DNA from: Candidatus Marimicrobium litorale
GTDB lineage: Bacteria; Pseudomonadota; Gammaproteobacteria; Pseudomonadales; Halieaceae
Length of the DNA stretch: 64,000 nucleotides
NCBI RefSeq assembly: GCF_026262645.1
Contig: NZ_SHNO01000001.1
Location: 310,001-374,000 of the forward strand
Direction of reading: 5' to 3'
In this document: positions 10,881-20,024 of the stretch, piece by piece
Layout of the letters: the number at the start of each line of letters is the position of its first letter
Position numbering within the stretch: position 1 is the first letter of the stretch
Program-made: the position numbers and the translations under genes
Notes under the pieces: model-generated
The model's database searches: none
Seen by the model: the letters and a program-made list of their open reading frames with translations, nothing else
Told to the model about the DNA's origin: nothing

Positions 10881-12292
10881 TGATTCCGGTAATCGCTCTG
10901 GTTGGGCGCCCCAATGTCGGTAAATCAACACTATTCAATCGACTCACCCGGAGTCGCGATGCACTTGTTGCGGATTTTGCTGGCCTTACCCGTGACAGAA
11001 AATACGGTGAATCCAGATTGGGTAGTCGGCCGTTTATCGTCATCGACACGGGTGGTATCACCGGCGATGAAACAGGCGTTGATTCCTCCATGGCACAGCA
11101 GGCTCTGGCGGCCATCGACGAGGCGGACGCCGTTCTGCTTATCGTGGATGCTCGGGAGGGGCTGAATGCAGCGGATGAAACGCTCGCAATGCGATTACGA
11201 CAGCAGAGCAAGCCCTTCAATCTGGTGGTTAACAAGGTTGATGGTCTAAACGAGGAAGTAGCGGCAGCAGATTTTTACGCGTTGGGTACCCCGAGCCTGA
11301 TGACGATCGCAGCCTCCCAGGGCCGCGGCGTGAGCAGTATGATCGAAGAGGTATTGGCGGCCTTTCCCGAGCCTCAGCTCGAGTCAATCGATGATCATCC
11401 ACCGGACAGCATCCGCGTGGCTGTGGTAGGTCGCCCCAACGTGGGTAAGTCGACACTGGTGAATCGTTTGTTAGGCGAGGAGCGTGTCGTGGTCTACGAT
11501 CAGCCGGGCACCACGCGAGACAGTGTCTATATCGACTTTGAACGCGGTGACCAAAAGTACACTTTGATCGACACCGCCGGCGTCAGGCGTCGTAAAAATG
11601 TCAGCGAGGTGGTGGAGAAGTTCTCTATAGTAAAAACCCTCAAGGCCATCGAGGATGCGCACGTGGTCGTGCTGCTGATGGACGCTCATGAGGGTATTGT
11701 CGACCAGGATATGCATCTGTTAGGGCATTGCATGGACAAAGGGCGCGCTCTGGTGCTCGGTGTGAACAAGTGGGATGGTATTGATAGCGACCAGCGAGAG
11801 TGGATTCGCAAAGAGCTGGATCGGCGCCTGCGCTTCGCCGAGTATGCCGATACACACTACATTTCGGCTCTGCATGGGACAGGTGTGGGCCATCTGTATA
11901 AATCTATTAACGGGGCCTATGCCTCCGCGACACGCAAGCTTTCAACTAACGCGCTCAATCGTATACTGGAGGGTGCCGCGTTCGATCACCCTCCGCCTAT
12001 GGTTAATGGACGCCGCATCAAAATGCGTTACGCTCACGCCGGTGGTCAGAATCCGCCAATCATTGTCATCCATGGCAACCAGACCGCGGAGGTACCCAAT
12101 AGCTATAAGCGTTACCTGGAGAAGGTTTACCGTCGAGAGCTGAAGCTGGTTGGCACGCCCGTGCGTATTGAATTCCGTTCTGGCGACAACCCTTATTCTG
12201 AAAAACGCAATAAGTTGACCCAGCGGCAGGTGCAGCGTAAGCGACGAATGATGGCTCACGTCAAAAAATCGAAGAAAAGCCGAAAGAAGTAG
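10880..12292 (+). CDS. der: Der (EngA), double-domain ribosome assembly GTPase
   Basis: The 470-residue protein has two tandem GTPase domains, each with the P-loop GRPNVGKST (near residues 9-17 and again near 183). A C-terminal KH-like domain and a basic tail (KKSKKSRKK) follow. Der is needed for 50S subunit assembly. ATG 10880 overlaps the bamB TGA by one base. A TTG one codon upstream is a weaker choice. Confidence 0.97.
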   Translation: MIPVIALVGRPNVGKSTLFNRLTRSRDALVADFAGLTRDRKYGESRLGSRPFIVIDTGGITGDETGVDSSMAQQALAAIDEADAVLLIVDAREGLNAADETLAMRLRQQSKPFNLVVNKVDGLNEEVAAADFYALGTPSLMTIAASQGRGVSSMIEEVLAAFPEPQLESIDDHPPDSIRVAVVGRPNVGKSTLVNRLLGEERVVVYDQPGTTRDSVYIDFERGDQKYTLIDTAGVRRRKNVSEVVEKFSIVKTLKAIEDAHVVVLLMDAHEGIVDQDMHLLGHCMDKGRALVLGVNKWDGIDSDQREWIRKELDRRLRFAEYADTHYISALHGTGVGHLYKSINGAYASATRKLSTNALNRILEGAAFDHPPPMVNGRRIKMRYAHAGGQNPPIIVIHGNQTAEVPNSYKRYLEKVYRRELKLVGTPVRIEFRSGDNPYSEKRNKLTQRQVQRKRRMMAHVKKSKKSRKK

Positions 12293-12301
12293 GCGCAGGA
12301 T

Positions 12302-12679
12302 TTGGCGAAACGATCCGACATGAATAGTCGCGAGAACATAGCGTTTTTTGTGGAAAGATTCTATGAAGGGATGCTCGCTGACCCGCAGTTGGCCCCTATT
12401 TTTGTCGAGGTGGCGGATATCAACCTTGATGTACATTTGCCCCACATCAAGGATTACTGGTACAAGTTACTACTTGGCGATCAGCAGTATCAGCGCCATA
12501 CCATGAATATACACAGAACGCTTCACGGTAAGCGTTCACTCGTGCCTGCAGATTTCGAGCGCTGGTTGGGGCTGTTTACGAGCACCGTAGACGCGTATTT
12601 CGTCGGTGAACGGGCGGAGCGCGCAAAACGTATCGCCGCCGCTATCGCGACTAATATGGAAAGCAGTCTGTCATCCTGA
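12302..12679 (+). CDS. Truncated haemoglobin, group III-like
   Basis: This 125-residue globin resembles group III truncated haemoglobins (trHbP), with FFVERFYEGMLADPQLAPIF near the start, IKDYWYKLLLG, and the proximal His region MNIHRTLH. Such globins bind O2 or NO, and their physiological role is often unclear. The start is TTG 12302 after aggcgcagga. ATG 12320 is the alternative. It lies 9 nt after der and 15 nt before a cytochrome c gene, so it may belong with the haem-protein cluster that follows. Confidence 0.82.
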   Translation: MAKRSDMNSRENIAFFVERFYEGMLADPQLAPIFVEVADINLDVHLPHIKDYWYKLLLGDQQYQRHTMNIHRTLHGKRSLVPADFERWLGLFTSTVDAYFVGERAERAKRIAAAIATNMESSLSS

Positions 12680-12694
12680 TGAGGAGTTGCGATC

Positions 12695-13306
12695 ATGTCT
12701 AGACCTTACGGGGTGCTTGCCGCCTCTGCGCTTCTCTTGGCGCTTTTGATGCAACCATTGTCTGCCGAAGAGCTGTATCAACCGTGTATCACCTGCCATG
12801 GCGATGTGGGGCAGGGTGACGTTACCACTGGCGCTCCGGCGCTGGCAGGGCAGGACGAGGCCTACCTGGCTCGGCAGCTGAGGAATTTTCGCGATGGCGT
12901 TCGAGGGGCCGTTGCTGGCGACGATCGGGGCATGCAAATGTCGGCGATGGCGGTGCCGCTGTCCGATAGCGATATCAGCGCTCTGGCGGCCTATCTCTCA
13001 GAACTGAACCGGCCGCCCACGACGGTTGTTGAAGGGAACCTGAGAAACGGCATGACGCTTTATCAGGGTAACTGTGGCGCATGCCATGGCCCAGCGGGCG
13101 AGGGCAACCCGTCACTTAACGCTCCGGCATTGGCCTGGCTGGATGGTGCCTATATCCAGCGACAGATAAATAATTTTCAGCAAGGACTGCGGGGCAGGCA
13201 CCGGGGCGATCGCTACGGTCGACAGATGAACCTGATGGCCAAGGGTATTGAATCACGAGACCTTGATGACATCATCGCCCATATGCGATCCAGGACGAGG
13301 GACTAG
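12695..13306 (+). CDS. Dihaem cytochrome c4-like protein
   Basis: The 203-residue protein has a signal peptide ending near LSAEE and two cytochrome c domains, with haem motifs CITCH (31-35) and CGACH (127-131). Each domain carries downstream Met candidates (GMQMSAMA, RQMNLMA). Cytochromes c4 are periplasmic electron carriers between the bc1 complex and oxidases or peroxidases. A gaggag ribosome-binding site precedes the ATG. It directly precedes a dihaem peroxidase and is a plausible electron donor for it. Confidence 0.88.
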   Translation: MSRPYGVLAASALLLALLMQPLSAEELYQPCITCHGDVGQGDVTTGAPALAGQDEAYLARQLRNFRDGVRGAVAGDDRGMQMSAMAVPLSDSDISALAAYLSELNRPPTTVVEGNLRNGMTLYQGNCGACHGPAGEGNPSLNAPALAWLDGAYIQRQINNFQQGLRGRHRGDRYGRQMNLMAKGIESRDLDDIIAHMRSRTRD

Positions 13307-13314
13307 TCTCCGCT

Positions 13315-14484
13315 ATGCCCCGCTGCTTGCTATACCTCTCGCTGTTTGCTGTTGGACTCTCAGTGCAGGCGCAAGGCGCAACCCTGCGTACTGATTGTCC
13401 ACCCAGCTTTGAGAAAACCGCGAGCGGTCAGTGCGCCCTGCGCACGTTTTACGAATTTTATGATTCGGTGCAGGGTGCGGGACTCGGTGGCACACAGACC
13501 GCATTGCCCGATCACCGGGACGGTTTCACGCCACAGCAGATAGATCTTGGAAGGTACCTGTTTTTTGACCCTTTGCTATCCGGTGACGGCTCCCTGTCTT
13601 GTGCCACTTGTCATCAACCTGCCCTGGGTTTCAGCGATGGTCTGCCCCGTGCGCTTGGCAGAGATAAAAGGGATTTGGGCCGCGCGGCTCCCAGCCTCTG
13701 GAACACGGCGTTTCTGAGCCATTTCTTCTGGGACGCCCGAGCACAATCGCTGGAAGAGCAGGCACAGGGCCCCTTGTACTCCGAACGAGAAATGAACAAT
13801 ACGCCGGCGGGGCTTTTGGCCGCGCTTAACACAGAGGAGGCCTACCGCGCGCTATTCCGTGAGGCCTACCCTGACCGGCGCAGTGACAAGATTGTGCTGG
13901 AGGAAGTGTACACAGCCCTGGCGGCATTTCAGGCGTCCCTGATTTCGCTGAACAGTCGCTATGACCAATATGCGCATGGCTACCACGATGCACTGAGTGA
14001 GCATGAGATCGAGGGTTTGAATATTTTTCGATCATTTGTAGCGCGTTGCGCTGAGTGTCATACCCCTCCGTTATTTACTAACCAGCAGGTGGCTGTGATT
14101 GGTGCACCGGAGCCCGAAGGATATCCGGTCGATATCGGCGCGGAGCGAACCTACAACGCGCCTCGACTGAGAGGCGGGTTTAAAGTCCCAACCTTACGAA
14201 ATATCGCAAGTACTGCGCCTTACATGCACTCGGGCCGTTTCAACGACCTGCTCTCGGTAATGGAGTTTTATAACGGAGGCAGAGGGCATGCGGTACCCGA
14301 AGAAGTCGACTTGCACCTGCACTGGCATATATCATCTCCCAATCTATCTACGGATGAGTTGGCCCGTCTGGTAGACTTTCTGGGGGCATTAACAGATGAA
14401 AGCCTGACACCGGATATTCCGCCGCGGCTGCCGTCAGGGCTCGATCCTTTTGCTGCAATGCACGAGCGTAAACAACAGCAATGA
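13315..14484 (+). CDS. MauG/CcpA-family dihaem cytochrome c peroxidase
   Basis: The 389-residue protein has a signal peptide and two haem motifs, CATCH (96-100) and CAECH (245-249). The segment FFWDARAQSLEEQA and the later PYMHSGRFND are characteristic of bacterial dihaem peroxidases and MauG. It should act in the periplasm, either reducing peroxide with cytochrome electrons or oxidising a protein or small molecule. Residues 22-50 include two extra cysteines (C28, C40) that could form a disulphide. Sequence alone does not separate a peroxidase from a MauG-type oxidase. Confidence 0.86.
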   Translation: MPRCLLYLSLFAVGLSVQAQGATLRTDCPPSFEKTASGQCALRTFYEFYDSVQGAGLGGTQTALPDHRDGFTPQQIDLGRYLFFDPLLSGDGSLSCATCHQPALGFSDGLPRALGRDKRDLGRAAPSLWNTAFLSHFFWDARAQSLEEQAQGPLYSEREMNNTPAGLLAALNTEEAYRALFREAYPDRRSDKIVLEEVYTALAAFQASLISLNSRYDQYAHGYHDALSEHEIEGLNIFRSFVARCAECHTPPLFTNQQVAVIGAPEPEGYPVDIGAERTYNAPRLRGGFKVPTLRNIASTAPYMHSGRFNDLLSVMEFYNGGRGHAVPEEVDLHLHWHISSPNLSTDELARLVDFLGALTDESLTPDIPPRLPSGLDPFAAMHERKQQQ

Positions 14485-14500
14485 CGCCGAGAAGAATACT

Positions 14501-16024
14501 ATGAAAGCGAAAAATATACTGGGGTTGATCTTTCTGATCGCCGCCTTCGTTGCGGGTTTGACGCTTGGAAAAACTGATGAAAAGAGCAGTCCGCCTGCGC
14601 TATCTAGCGGCTCCGGAGGCGCAACGTATACCGGTGGTGCCCAGTTGCAGGACAATGAGCTGGCGGTGACTGGCAACAGCCGTTTCGTAGCGGGTCCACC
14701 CATGAGCGACGAAGTGATTGTTGTCCATGACGGTGAGTCCATACAAGACGCCGTAAAAGAGGCTCGGCCTGGCACTACTATTCGCGTAATGCCTGGCACC
14801 TATAATGAAACGGTCTATATCGACAAGGATGGTATTCGTCTGATCGGCGTTATCGAGGAGGGTGAGCGCGCTGTGCTCGACGGAGAGGGGCGGCTCAACG
14901 ATGCCATCCTGTACTCGGGTAACAACGTGGTGGTGGAGAATTTCAAGATTACCCGTTACAAAGGCAACGGTATTATGAGCCAGGCAGGTAATAACTGGGA
15001 GATTCGAAACAATATTATTATAGACACGGGTGTCTATGGCATCTTTCCGCAATTGGGCAAGAATGGTGTCGTAGAGTACAACGTGGTGTCAGGTATCGAA
15101 GACGCGGCGATATACGTTGGTATGAGCGACAATATTCACGTCGCCTACAATGACGTATTTGAAAGCGTAGCGGGCATTGAGATAGAAAACAGTCGCCATG
15201 CGATTGTTGAGTCCAATCGGGTCTACAATAATGCCGGCGGTATTCTCGCCTTTATTACACCGGGCCTGCCGATTAAAACGACCTATGACGTGATCATTCG
15301 CAATAATTTTGTGCTGGCCAACAATCACGTGAATTTTGCGGCGCCTGGTTCAACGGTAGCAGGTATACCCTCGGGCACTGGCATCCTCGTCATGGCGGCT
15401 GACGACGTCGTTATCGAGGGCAATATCATTCGCGATAATAAGAATACGGGTATTTTGATTACGGATCACGGTAACGCCGCGAACGTGACCATAGATCCCG
15501 AATCTGATCCGAACTCTGACAGGGTAAAAATCCTCAATAACACTATGTGGAATAATGGCAGTGAGCCGATCTCCGAAATCAAGGCATTTATGCTGACGGA
15601 GTTTAAAACCGGCAGTCCGGACATCGTGCGCGTGGGGCCTACGATTGACAGTTGCATTATCAACCGACACCGCTATGTTACGGTTGGAGTGTCTGATTTT
15701 AGTGAATGCGATTTTACACATACCAGCGCCATTGGAAATTACCTGCTGCCTACGGTCCCGCCGCGGGAAATAAGGCCAGAAGATCGGGGTGAGGTTGCAT
15801 ATCTCGGGATTTGTGCAGGGTGCCATACGTATACGGGCCGCATGATTGGGCCGCCTGTGCAGGTAATACAGGCGCTTTATATGGATAACCCCGGTGCGCT
15901 CGCGGAGTATATTGCCAAGCCGGTCAAAAAGCGCGACGACTATCCAGAGATGCCGCCCCAGGCCTACCTCGACGAGGCAACCCGCCTGGCAGTGGCGAAT
16001 TACATGCTGCAAGTGAAGAATTGA
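14501..16024 (+). CDS. Right-handed beta-helix protein fused to a C-terminal cytochrome c domain
   Basis: The 507-residue protein starts at ATG 14501, and residues 5-22 form a signal peptide or membrane anchor. Residues about 75-360 are parallel beta-helix rungs with repeated units such as NNWEIRNNIIID and NIHVAYNDVFES, the fold of carbohydrate lyases, epimerases and NosD-like proteins. A monohaem cytochrome c domain follows, with CAGCH at 438-442 and a Met candidate in YPEMPPQ (M484). This is an unusual fusion. A related described arrangement pairs separate beta-helix and dihaem cytochrome proteins (the SO2930-type pair). No catalytic residues could be assigned, so the substrate is unknown. 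Confidence 0.8.
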   Translation: MKAKNILGLIFLIAAFVAGLTLGKTDEKSSPPALSSGSGGATYTGGAQLQDNELAVTGNSRFVAGPPMSDEVIVVHDGESIQDAVKEARPGTTIRVMPGTYNETVYIDKDGIRLIGVIEEGERAVLDGEGRLNDAILYSGNNVVVENFKITRYKGNGIMSQAGNNWEIRNNIIIDTGVYGIFPQLGKNGVVEYNVVSGIEDAAIYVGMSDNIHVAYNDVFESVAGIEIENSRHAIVESNRVYNNAGGILAFITPGLPIKTTYDVIIRNNFVLANNHVNFAAPGSTVAGIPSGTGILVMAADDVVIEGNIIRDNKNTGILITDHGNAANVTIDPESDPNSDRVKILNNTMWNNGSEPISEIKAFMLTEFKTGSPDIVRVGPTIDSCIINRHRYVTVGVSDFSECDFTHTSAIGNYLLPTVPPREIRPEDRGEVAYLGICAGCHTYTGRMIGPPVQVIQALYMDNPGALAEYIAKPVKKRDDYPEMPPQAYLDEATRLAVANYMLQVKN

Positions 16025-16039
16025 ACAAGGGAAATAACA

Positions 16040-16801
16040 ATGGCGCAACTTGAAAAAAAGACCGCTATCGTCACGGGAGCAGCTCGCGGACTAGGGCGGG
16101 CGTACGCTGAGGCGATGGCTGGAGAAGGGGCATCAGTGCTGGCCTGTGATGTGAGTAGCTGTGAGGAAACAGTCGCCGCGATTCGTGCCGCAGGGGGTAC
16201 TGCAGAGCATGTAGAAACAGACGTTACGTGTATGGACAGTTGCACGGCAATGGCCGAAGCGGCGAGCAATGCTTTTGGCCGCGTTGATATCCTCGTCAAT
16301 AATGCGGCGCTCTATGGTGGACTGAAGGGCGGACGGTTTGAAGAACTGGAAGAGGATCAGTGGGACGCGGTGATGAATGTCAATGTAAAAGGCCTTTGGC
16401 AAGCCTCCAAAGCAGTGGTGCATCCCATGCGGGCTGCTGGTGGCGGTTCTATTATCAACATCTCTTCGCTGGCGGCGCTATTCGGCTTGCCTTACGGAAT
16501 GGACTACGTTGCTTCGAAGGCCGCTGTCATCGGTATGACGCGGGCGATGGCCCGCGAGCTGGGCAGGGATCGTATTCGGGTGAATGCGGTGGCTCCGTCT
16601 GCGGTAATGACCGAGGGCACGGAAGAATTTTTCGGTGAGAAATTCGAAAAAGCCAAGGGCGTAATTGCCGCCGGACAGCTAATTCAGCGTAATCTGGAAC
16701 CACGAGATCTCACCGGCACGATACTTTATCTGGCGTCTGATCAGAGTGAGTTCGTTACCGGCCAGACGCATATGGTGGACGGCGGCTCCTGGTTTTTATA
16801 G
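16040..16801 (+). CDS. Short-chain dehydrogenase/reductase
   Basis: The 253-residue classical SDR has the cofactor motif TGAARGLG (12-19), NNAA near residue 88, and the catalytic Ser-Tyr-Lys set with S142/S143 and Y156-x3-K160 (YGMDYVASK). It ends in the usual VDGGSWFL. D37 after the second strand favours NAD over NADP. It lies 15 nt after the beta-helix gene and 26 nt before an acyl-CoA dehydrogenase, so it may oxidise a hydroxy intermediate in the same pathway. The substrate is unknown. Confidence 0.88.
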   Translation: MAQLEKKTAIVTGAARGLGRAYAEAMAGEGASVLACDVSSCEETVAAIRAAGGTAEHVETDVTCMDSCTAMAEAASNAFGRVDILVNNAALYGGLKGGRFEELEEDQWDAVMNVNVKGLWQASKAVVHPMRAAGGGSIINISSLAALFGLPYGMDYVASKAAVIGMTRAMARELGRDRIRVNAVAPSAVMTEGTEEFFGEKFEKAKGVIAAGQLIQRNLEPRDLTGTILYLASDQSEFVTGQTHMVDGGSWFL

Positions 16802-16827
16802 AACCTGCCTCACTGGGAGTGCAACAA

Positions 16828-17991
16828 ATGAAGACCGCAACTGAATTGGACTACCCCGAAATCCGCGAGGCTGTTCAAGCATTGTGTGCCCGCTTTCCCG
16901 GAGAATACTGGCGCGCCCTGGACAAAGAAAAGAGCTATCCATCCGGGTTTGTCGCAGCGCTTACTGAGGCCGGTTTTCTGGCAACCTTAATTCCCGAGGC
17001 ATACGGAGGCTCAGGTCTGCCGCTGGCTGCAGGCTGTGCTGTTCTGGAAGAGGTACATCGCAGTGGCGGAAATGGAGCTGCCTGTCACGCCCAGATGTAT
17101 ACCATGGGCACCCTGCTGCGTCATGGGAGCGATGCGCAAAAAGCGCAATATTTGCCCCTGATTGCCGACGGTTCTCTCCGTTTGCAGGCATTCGCTGTGA
17201 CCGAACCCACGAGTGGAACCGATACATCGCGCATTCAGACACGCGCGATTCGCGATGGCGATCACTATGTGGTCAATGGCCAAAAAGTGTTTATCTCGCG
17301 CACTGAACATTCCGATCTTATGATTCTGCTAGCGCGCACCAAGCCGCGTGAGGAGTGTGCAAAGCATACAGATGGTATGTCGGTATTCCTGGTAGACATG
17401 CGTGAGGCCCTGGGTAATGGCCTCACTATTAATCCATTGGATACTATGATGAACCACGCGAGCACGGAGTTATTTTTTGACGATCTCCGGGTGCCAGCAG
17501 AAAATTTGATCGGTGCGCAAGGGCAGGGTTTCCGCTGTATTCTCGATGGCATGAACGCAGAGCGTATTCTTATTGGCGCGGAATGTATCGGCGACGCTCG
17601 TTGGTTTAATGAAAAAGCGGCTGACTATGCCACTCAGCGGGAAGTGTTTGGTCGGCCCATCGGGGCGAACCAGGGTGTGCAGTTCCCAATTGCGCGCGCC
17701 CACATTCAGGCAGAGGCGGCCGCCTTGATGGTGCGCGAGGCGGCGCAGACCTATGATGCGGGCAAGCCTGCGGGCTCGTTAGCAAACATGGCGAAGCTGC
17801 TGGCCTCCGAAGCATCATGGCTTGCTGCGGATACCTGCATTCAGACATTTGGAGGTTACGGTTTTACCACCGACTTCGATGTTGAGCGTAAATTTCGCGA
17901 GACACGTCTTTACCAGGTTGCCCCTGTTTCCACTAACTTGATCCTGTCTCACGTCGCCACGCGGGAACTGGGTTTGCCCCGGTCTTTCTAA
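16828..17991 (+). CDS. Acyl-CoA dehydrogenase family protein
   Basis: The 387-residue flavoprotein has the ACAD order: N-terminal helices, a middle beta domain (FAVTEPTSGTDTS), and a C-terminal helical domain (QTFGGYGFTTDFDVERKFRETR). ATG 16828 is spaced 8 nt from gggag. A GTG at 16819 overlaps that ribosome-binding site. These enzymes introduce a 2,3-double bond in acyl-CoA and pass electrons to ETF. It is coupled to the downstream CoA-transferase by a TAATG overlap. The acyl chain specificity cannot be read from sequence. Confidence 0.9.
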   Translation: MKTATELDYPEIREAVQALCARFPGEYWRALDKEKSYPSGFVAALTEAGFLATLIPEAYGGSGLPLAAGCAVLEEVHRSGGNGAACHAQMYTMGTLLRHGSDAQKAQYLPLIADGSLRLQAFAVTEPTSGTDTSRIQTRAIRDGDHYVVNGQKVFISRTEHSDLMILLARTKPREECAKHTDGMSVFLVDMREALGNGLTINPLDTMMNHASTELFFDDLRVPAENLIGAQGQGFRCILDGMNAERILIGAECIGDARWFNEKAADYATQREVFGRPIGANQGVQFPIARAHIQAEAAALMVREAAQTYDAGKPAGSLANMAKLLASEASWLAADTCIQTFGGYGFTTDFDVERKFRETRLYQVAPVSTNLILSHVATRELGLPRSF

Positions 17992-19121
17992 TGCACCAGC
18001 CGCTGGAAGGTCTTTTGATTATCGCGTTAGAGCAAGCTGTCGCGGCACCGTATTGCACCTCCCGTCTAGCCGATGCGGGGGCGCGTGTTATCAAGGTGGA
18101 GCGGGCTGAGGGTGATTTTGCTCGAAGTTACGATAATGTGGCGGGTGGCGAGAGTGCCTACTTCGTGTGGACTAATCGTGGTAAGGAATCGCTCTGTCTC
18201 GATATCAAGTCGCCAGAGGATGCGGCACTTCTTCGCCGCATGCTGCAGCGTGCTGATGTTTTTGTGCAAAATCTTGCCCCGGGGGCTGCGGCACGAGCGG
18301 GCCTGAGTAGCGAGATCTTGCGCGGCGCCAACTCCCGACTCATCACTCTGGATATTACGGGCTACGGCAGCGAGGGGCCTTATCGTGATATGAAAGCCTA
18401 CGACCTACTGGTGCAATGTGAAAGTGGTCTAGCCTCGATTACTGGTGCGCCGGAGCAGCCGGGGCGAGTGGGCGTATCGATCAGTGACATTGCCTGCGGT
18501 ATGTATGCGCATGCGTCGATTCTCGAGGCTCTGATCGAGCGTGGTCGCACCGGAGAGGGAAAGGCGCTTGCCGTGTCGTTGTTTGACGCTACCGCGGACT
18601 GGATGACTGTGCCGCTTTTGCACCAGGAGGGGGGAGAGGCACCTCAGCGCGTGGGTCTTCACCATCCCTCTATTGCACCCTATGGCGCATACACCTGCCT
18701 TGGCGGTGAGCAGGTGGTGATTTCGATCCAGAACGAGCGCGAGTGGACAGGCTTTTGCAGGCAGGTACTGGGTGATGCTGAATTGGCAAAGACCCCGCGT
18801 TTTGCTGATAACGCCGCTCGTTGTGACAACCGGCCTGCTCTGGATCAAGTAATAGAACAGATTTTCACTGGACTGTCCCGCGAGGAACTGGCGCAGCGCT
18901 TGGTAGAGGCAAACATAGCCTATGGTGCAATCAATTCCGTAGAGGATTTGGCTCGACATCCTCAACTTCGTCGGGTGACTGTCGATACACCCTCCGGGCC
19001 TGTGGACCTGGTGGCACCTCCGGCACAATCGGACCAAGGGCCCTGTGCTTTGGGAGCTGTGCCACCTTTGGGTGCGCACAGTGACGCCATTCGGCGGGAG
19101 TTTGGCGATGATGCTAATTGA
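17991..19121 (+). CDS. CaiB/BaiF family III CoA-transferase
   Basis: The 376-residue protein has the family III signatures LADAGARVIKVE and GYGSEGPYRDMKAYD. The likely catalytic Asp is D166 in VSISDIACGMYA, which forms an aspartyl-CoA thioester intermediate in this family. These enzymes move CoA between organic acids. Translation is coupled to the acyl-CoA dehydrogenase. It probably activates the acid that the neighbouring dehydrogenase or hydratase then processes. Confidence 0.9.
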   Translation: MHQPLEGLLIIALEQAVAAPYCTSRLADAGARVIKVERAEGDFARSYDNVAGGESAYFVWTNRGKESLCLDIKSPEDAALLRRMLQRADVFVQNLAPGAAARAGLSSEILRGANSRLITLDITGYGSEGPYRDMKAYDLLVQCESGLASITGAPEQPGRVGVSISDIACGMYAHASILEALIERGRTGEGKALAVSLFDATADWMTVPLLHQEGGEAPQRVGLHHPSIAPYGAYTCLGGEQVVISIQNEREWTGFCRQVLGDAELAKTPRFADNAARCDNRPALDQVIEQIFTGLSREELAQRLVEANIAYGAINSVEDLARHPQLRRVTVDTPSGPVDLVAPPAQSDQGPCALGAVPPLGAHSDAIRREFGDDAN

Positions 19122-19148
19122 GCATCCTTGCAATGGCGACTCCAGCGC

Positions 19149-19997
19149 ATGAGCAAAGTGGATATTGACCGTTTGCAGACCTGGATTGGGCGCAGTGAAA
19201 TGCGCGAAGACAGTCTTGTAGCCGCGCCCGTGGACCGCCTTTCTGCAACGCTGGACCACCCATCAAGCCTAGCGGGTCCCGCAGGTGCATTACCTCCCTG
19301 CTGGCACTGGTTGTACTTTCACAGTGCAGAGCCAAACTCCGGCCTGGGGTCGGACGGGCATCCTAAACGCGGCGGATTTTTGCCTCCGGTGCCGCTCCCG
19401 CGCCGCATGTGGGCGGGCTCACGCGTGACGTTTTTATCACCGCTCATGCTTGGGGATATGGCGCGTAAGCAATCCACAATTATCGATATCCGCCAGCGCC
19501 ACGGCGGCAGCGGTGCTCTGGTGTTTGTAACGCTAAGGCATGAGATTTTTGTCAAAGACAAGCTTGTGATCGAAGAGATTCAGGATCTTGTTTATCGCGA
19601 TCGGGACATCGCCCATGGCAAGACCGTGCCCGCACCTGATGAGGCTCAGTGGCAGCGTAAACTCAGACCGGATAGCGTTATGTTGTTTCGCTATTCGGCG
19701 CTGACGTTCAATAGCCACCGGATTCATTTTGACAGGAATTACGCTACAGCGGTGGAGGGTTACCCCTCGCTGATTGTGCAAGGACCTCTAACTGCAACCC
19801 TGCTGTTGGATCTGTTGTGCCGGCGACAGCCTGCTGTGACGCTTGCGTGTTTTGAGTTTCGAGCGGTGGCACCCGTGCTGGAAGGATCGGACTTAACACT
19901 ACAAGGGCGTCGTGACGGTGAATTGATTACTCTGTGGGCAACGGATGCCCACGGTAGCTTAACGATGGAGGCACAAGCCCGTGTAGCTGTCGGTTGA
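19149..19997 (+). CDS. MaoC/FAS1-like acyl-CoA hydratase (mesaconyl/itaconyl-CoA hydratase-like)
   Basis: The 282-residue protein resembles FAS1-like dehydratase proteins such as HTD2 and mesaconyl-C4-CoA hydratase. It has an N-terminal hot-dog region (LPPCWHWLYFHS, HPKRGGFLPPVPLPRRMWAGS) and a second hot-dog domain containing FNSHRIHFDRNYA. It would add water across an enoyl-CoA or remove it. ATG 19149 was chosen over TTG 19128. It ends the co-directional run. No citramalyl-CoA lyase (CitE-like) gene is adjacent, so an itaconate pathway is not complete here. Confidence 0.8.
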   Translation: MSKVDIDRLQTWIGRSEMREDSLVAAPVDRLSATLDHPSSLAGPAGALPPCWHWLYFHSAEPNSGLGSDGHPKRGGFLPPVPLPRRMWAGSRVTFLSPLMLGDMARKQSTIIDIRQRHGGSGALVFVTLRHEIFVKDKLVIEEIQDLVYRDRDIAHGKTVPAPDEAQWQRKLRPDSVMLFRYSALTFNSHRIHFDRNYATAVEGYPSLIVQGPLTATLLLDLLCRRQPAVTLACFEFRAVAPVLEGSDLTLQGRRDGELITLWATDAHGSLTMEAQARVAVG

Positions 19998-20024
19998 TCG
20001 CGTGCGTCTGACCTGATCCAGCCC

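Noticed and set aside
18429-19259. 276-codon minus-strand frame opposite the CoA-transferase
   Set aside because: It is the shadow of a gene with clear catalytic residues; the translation has no domain features.
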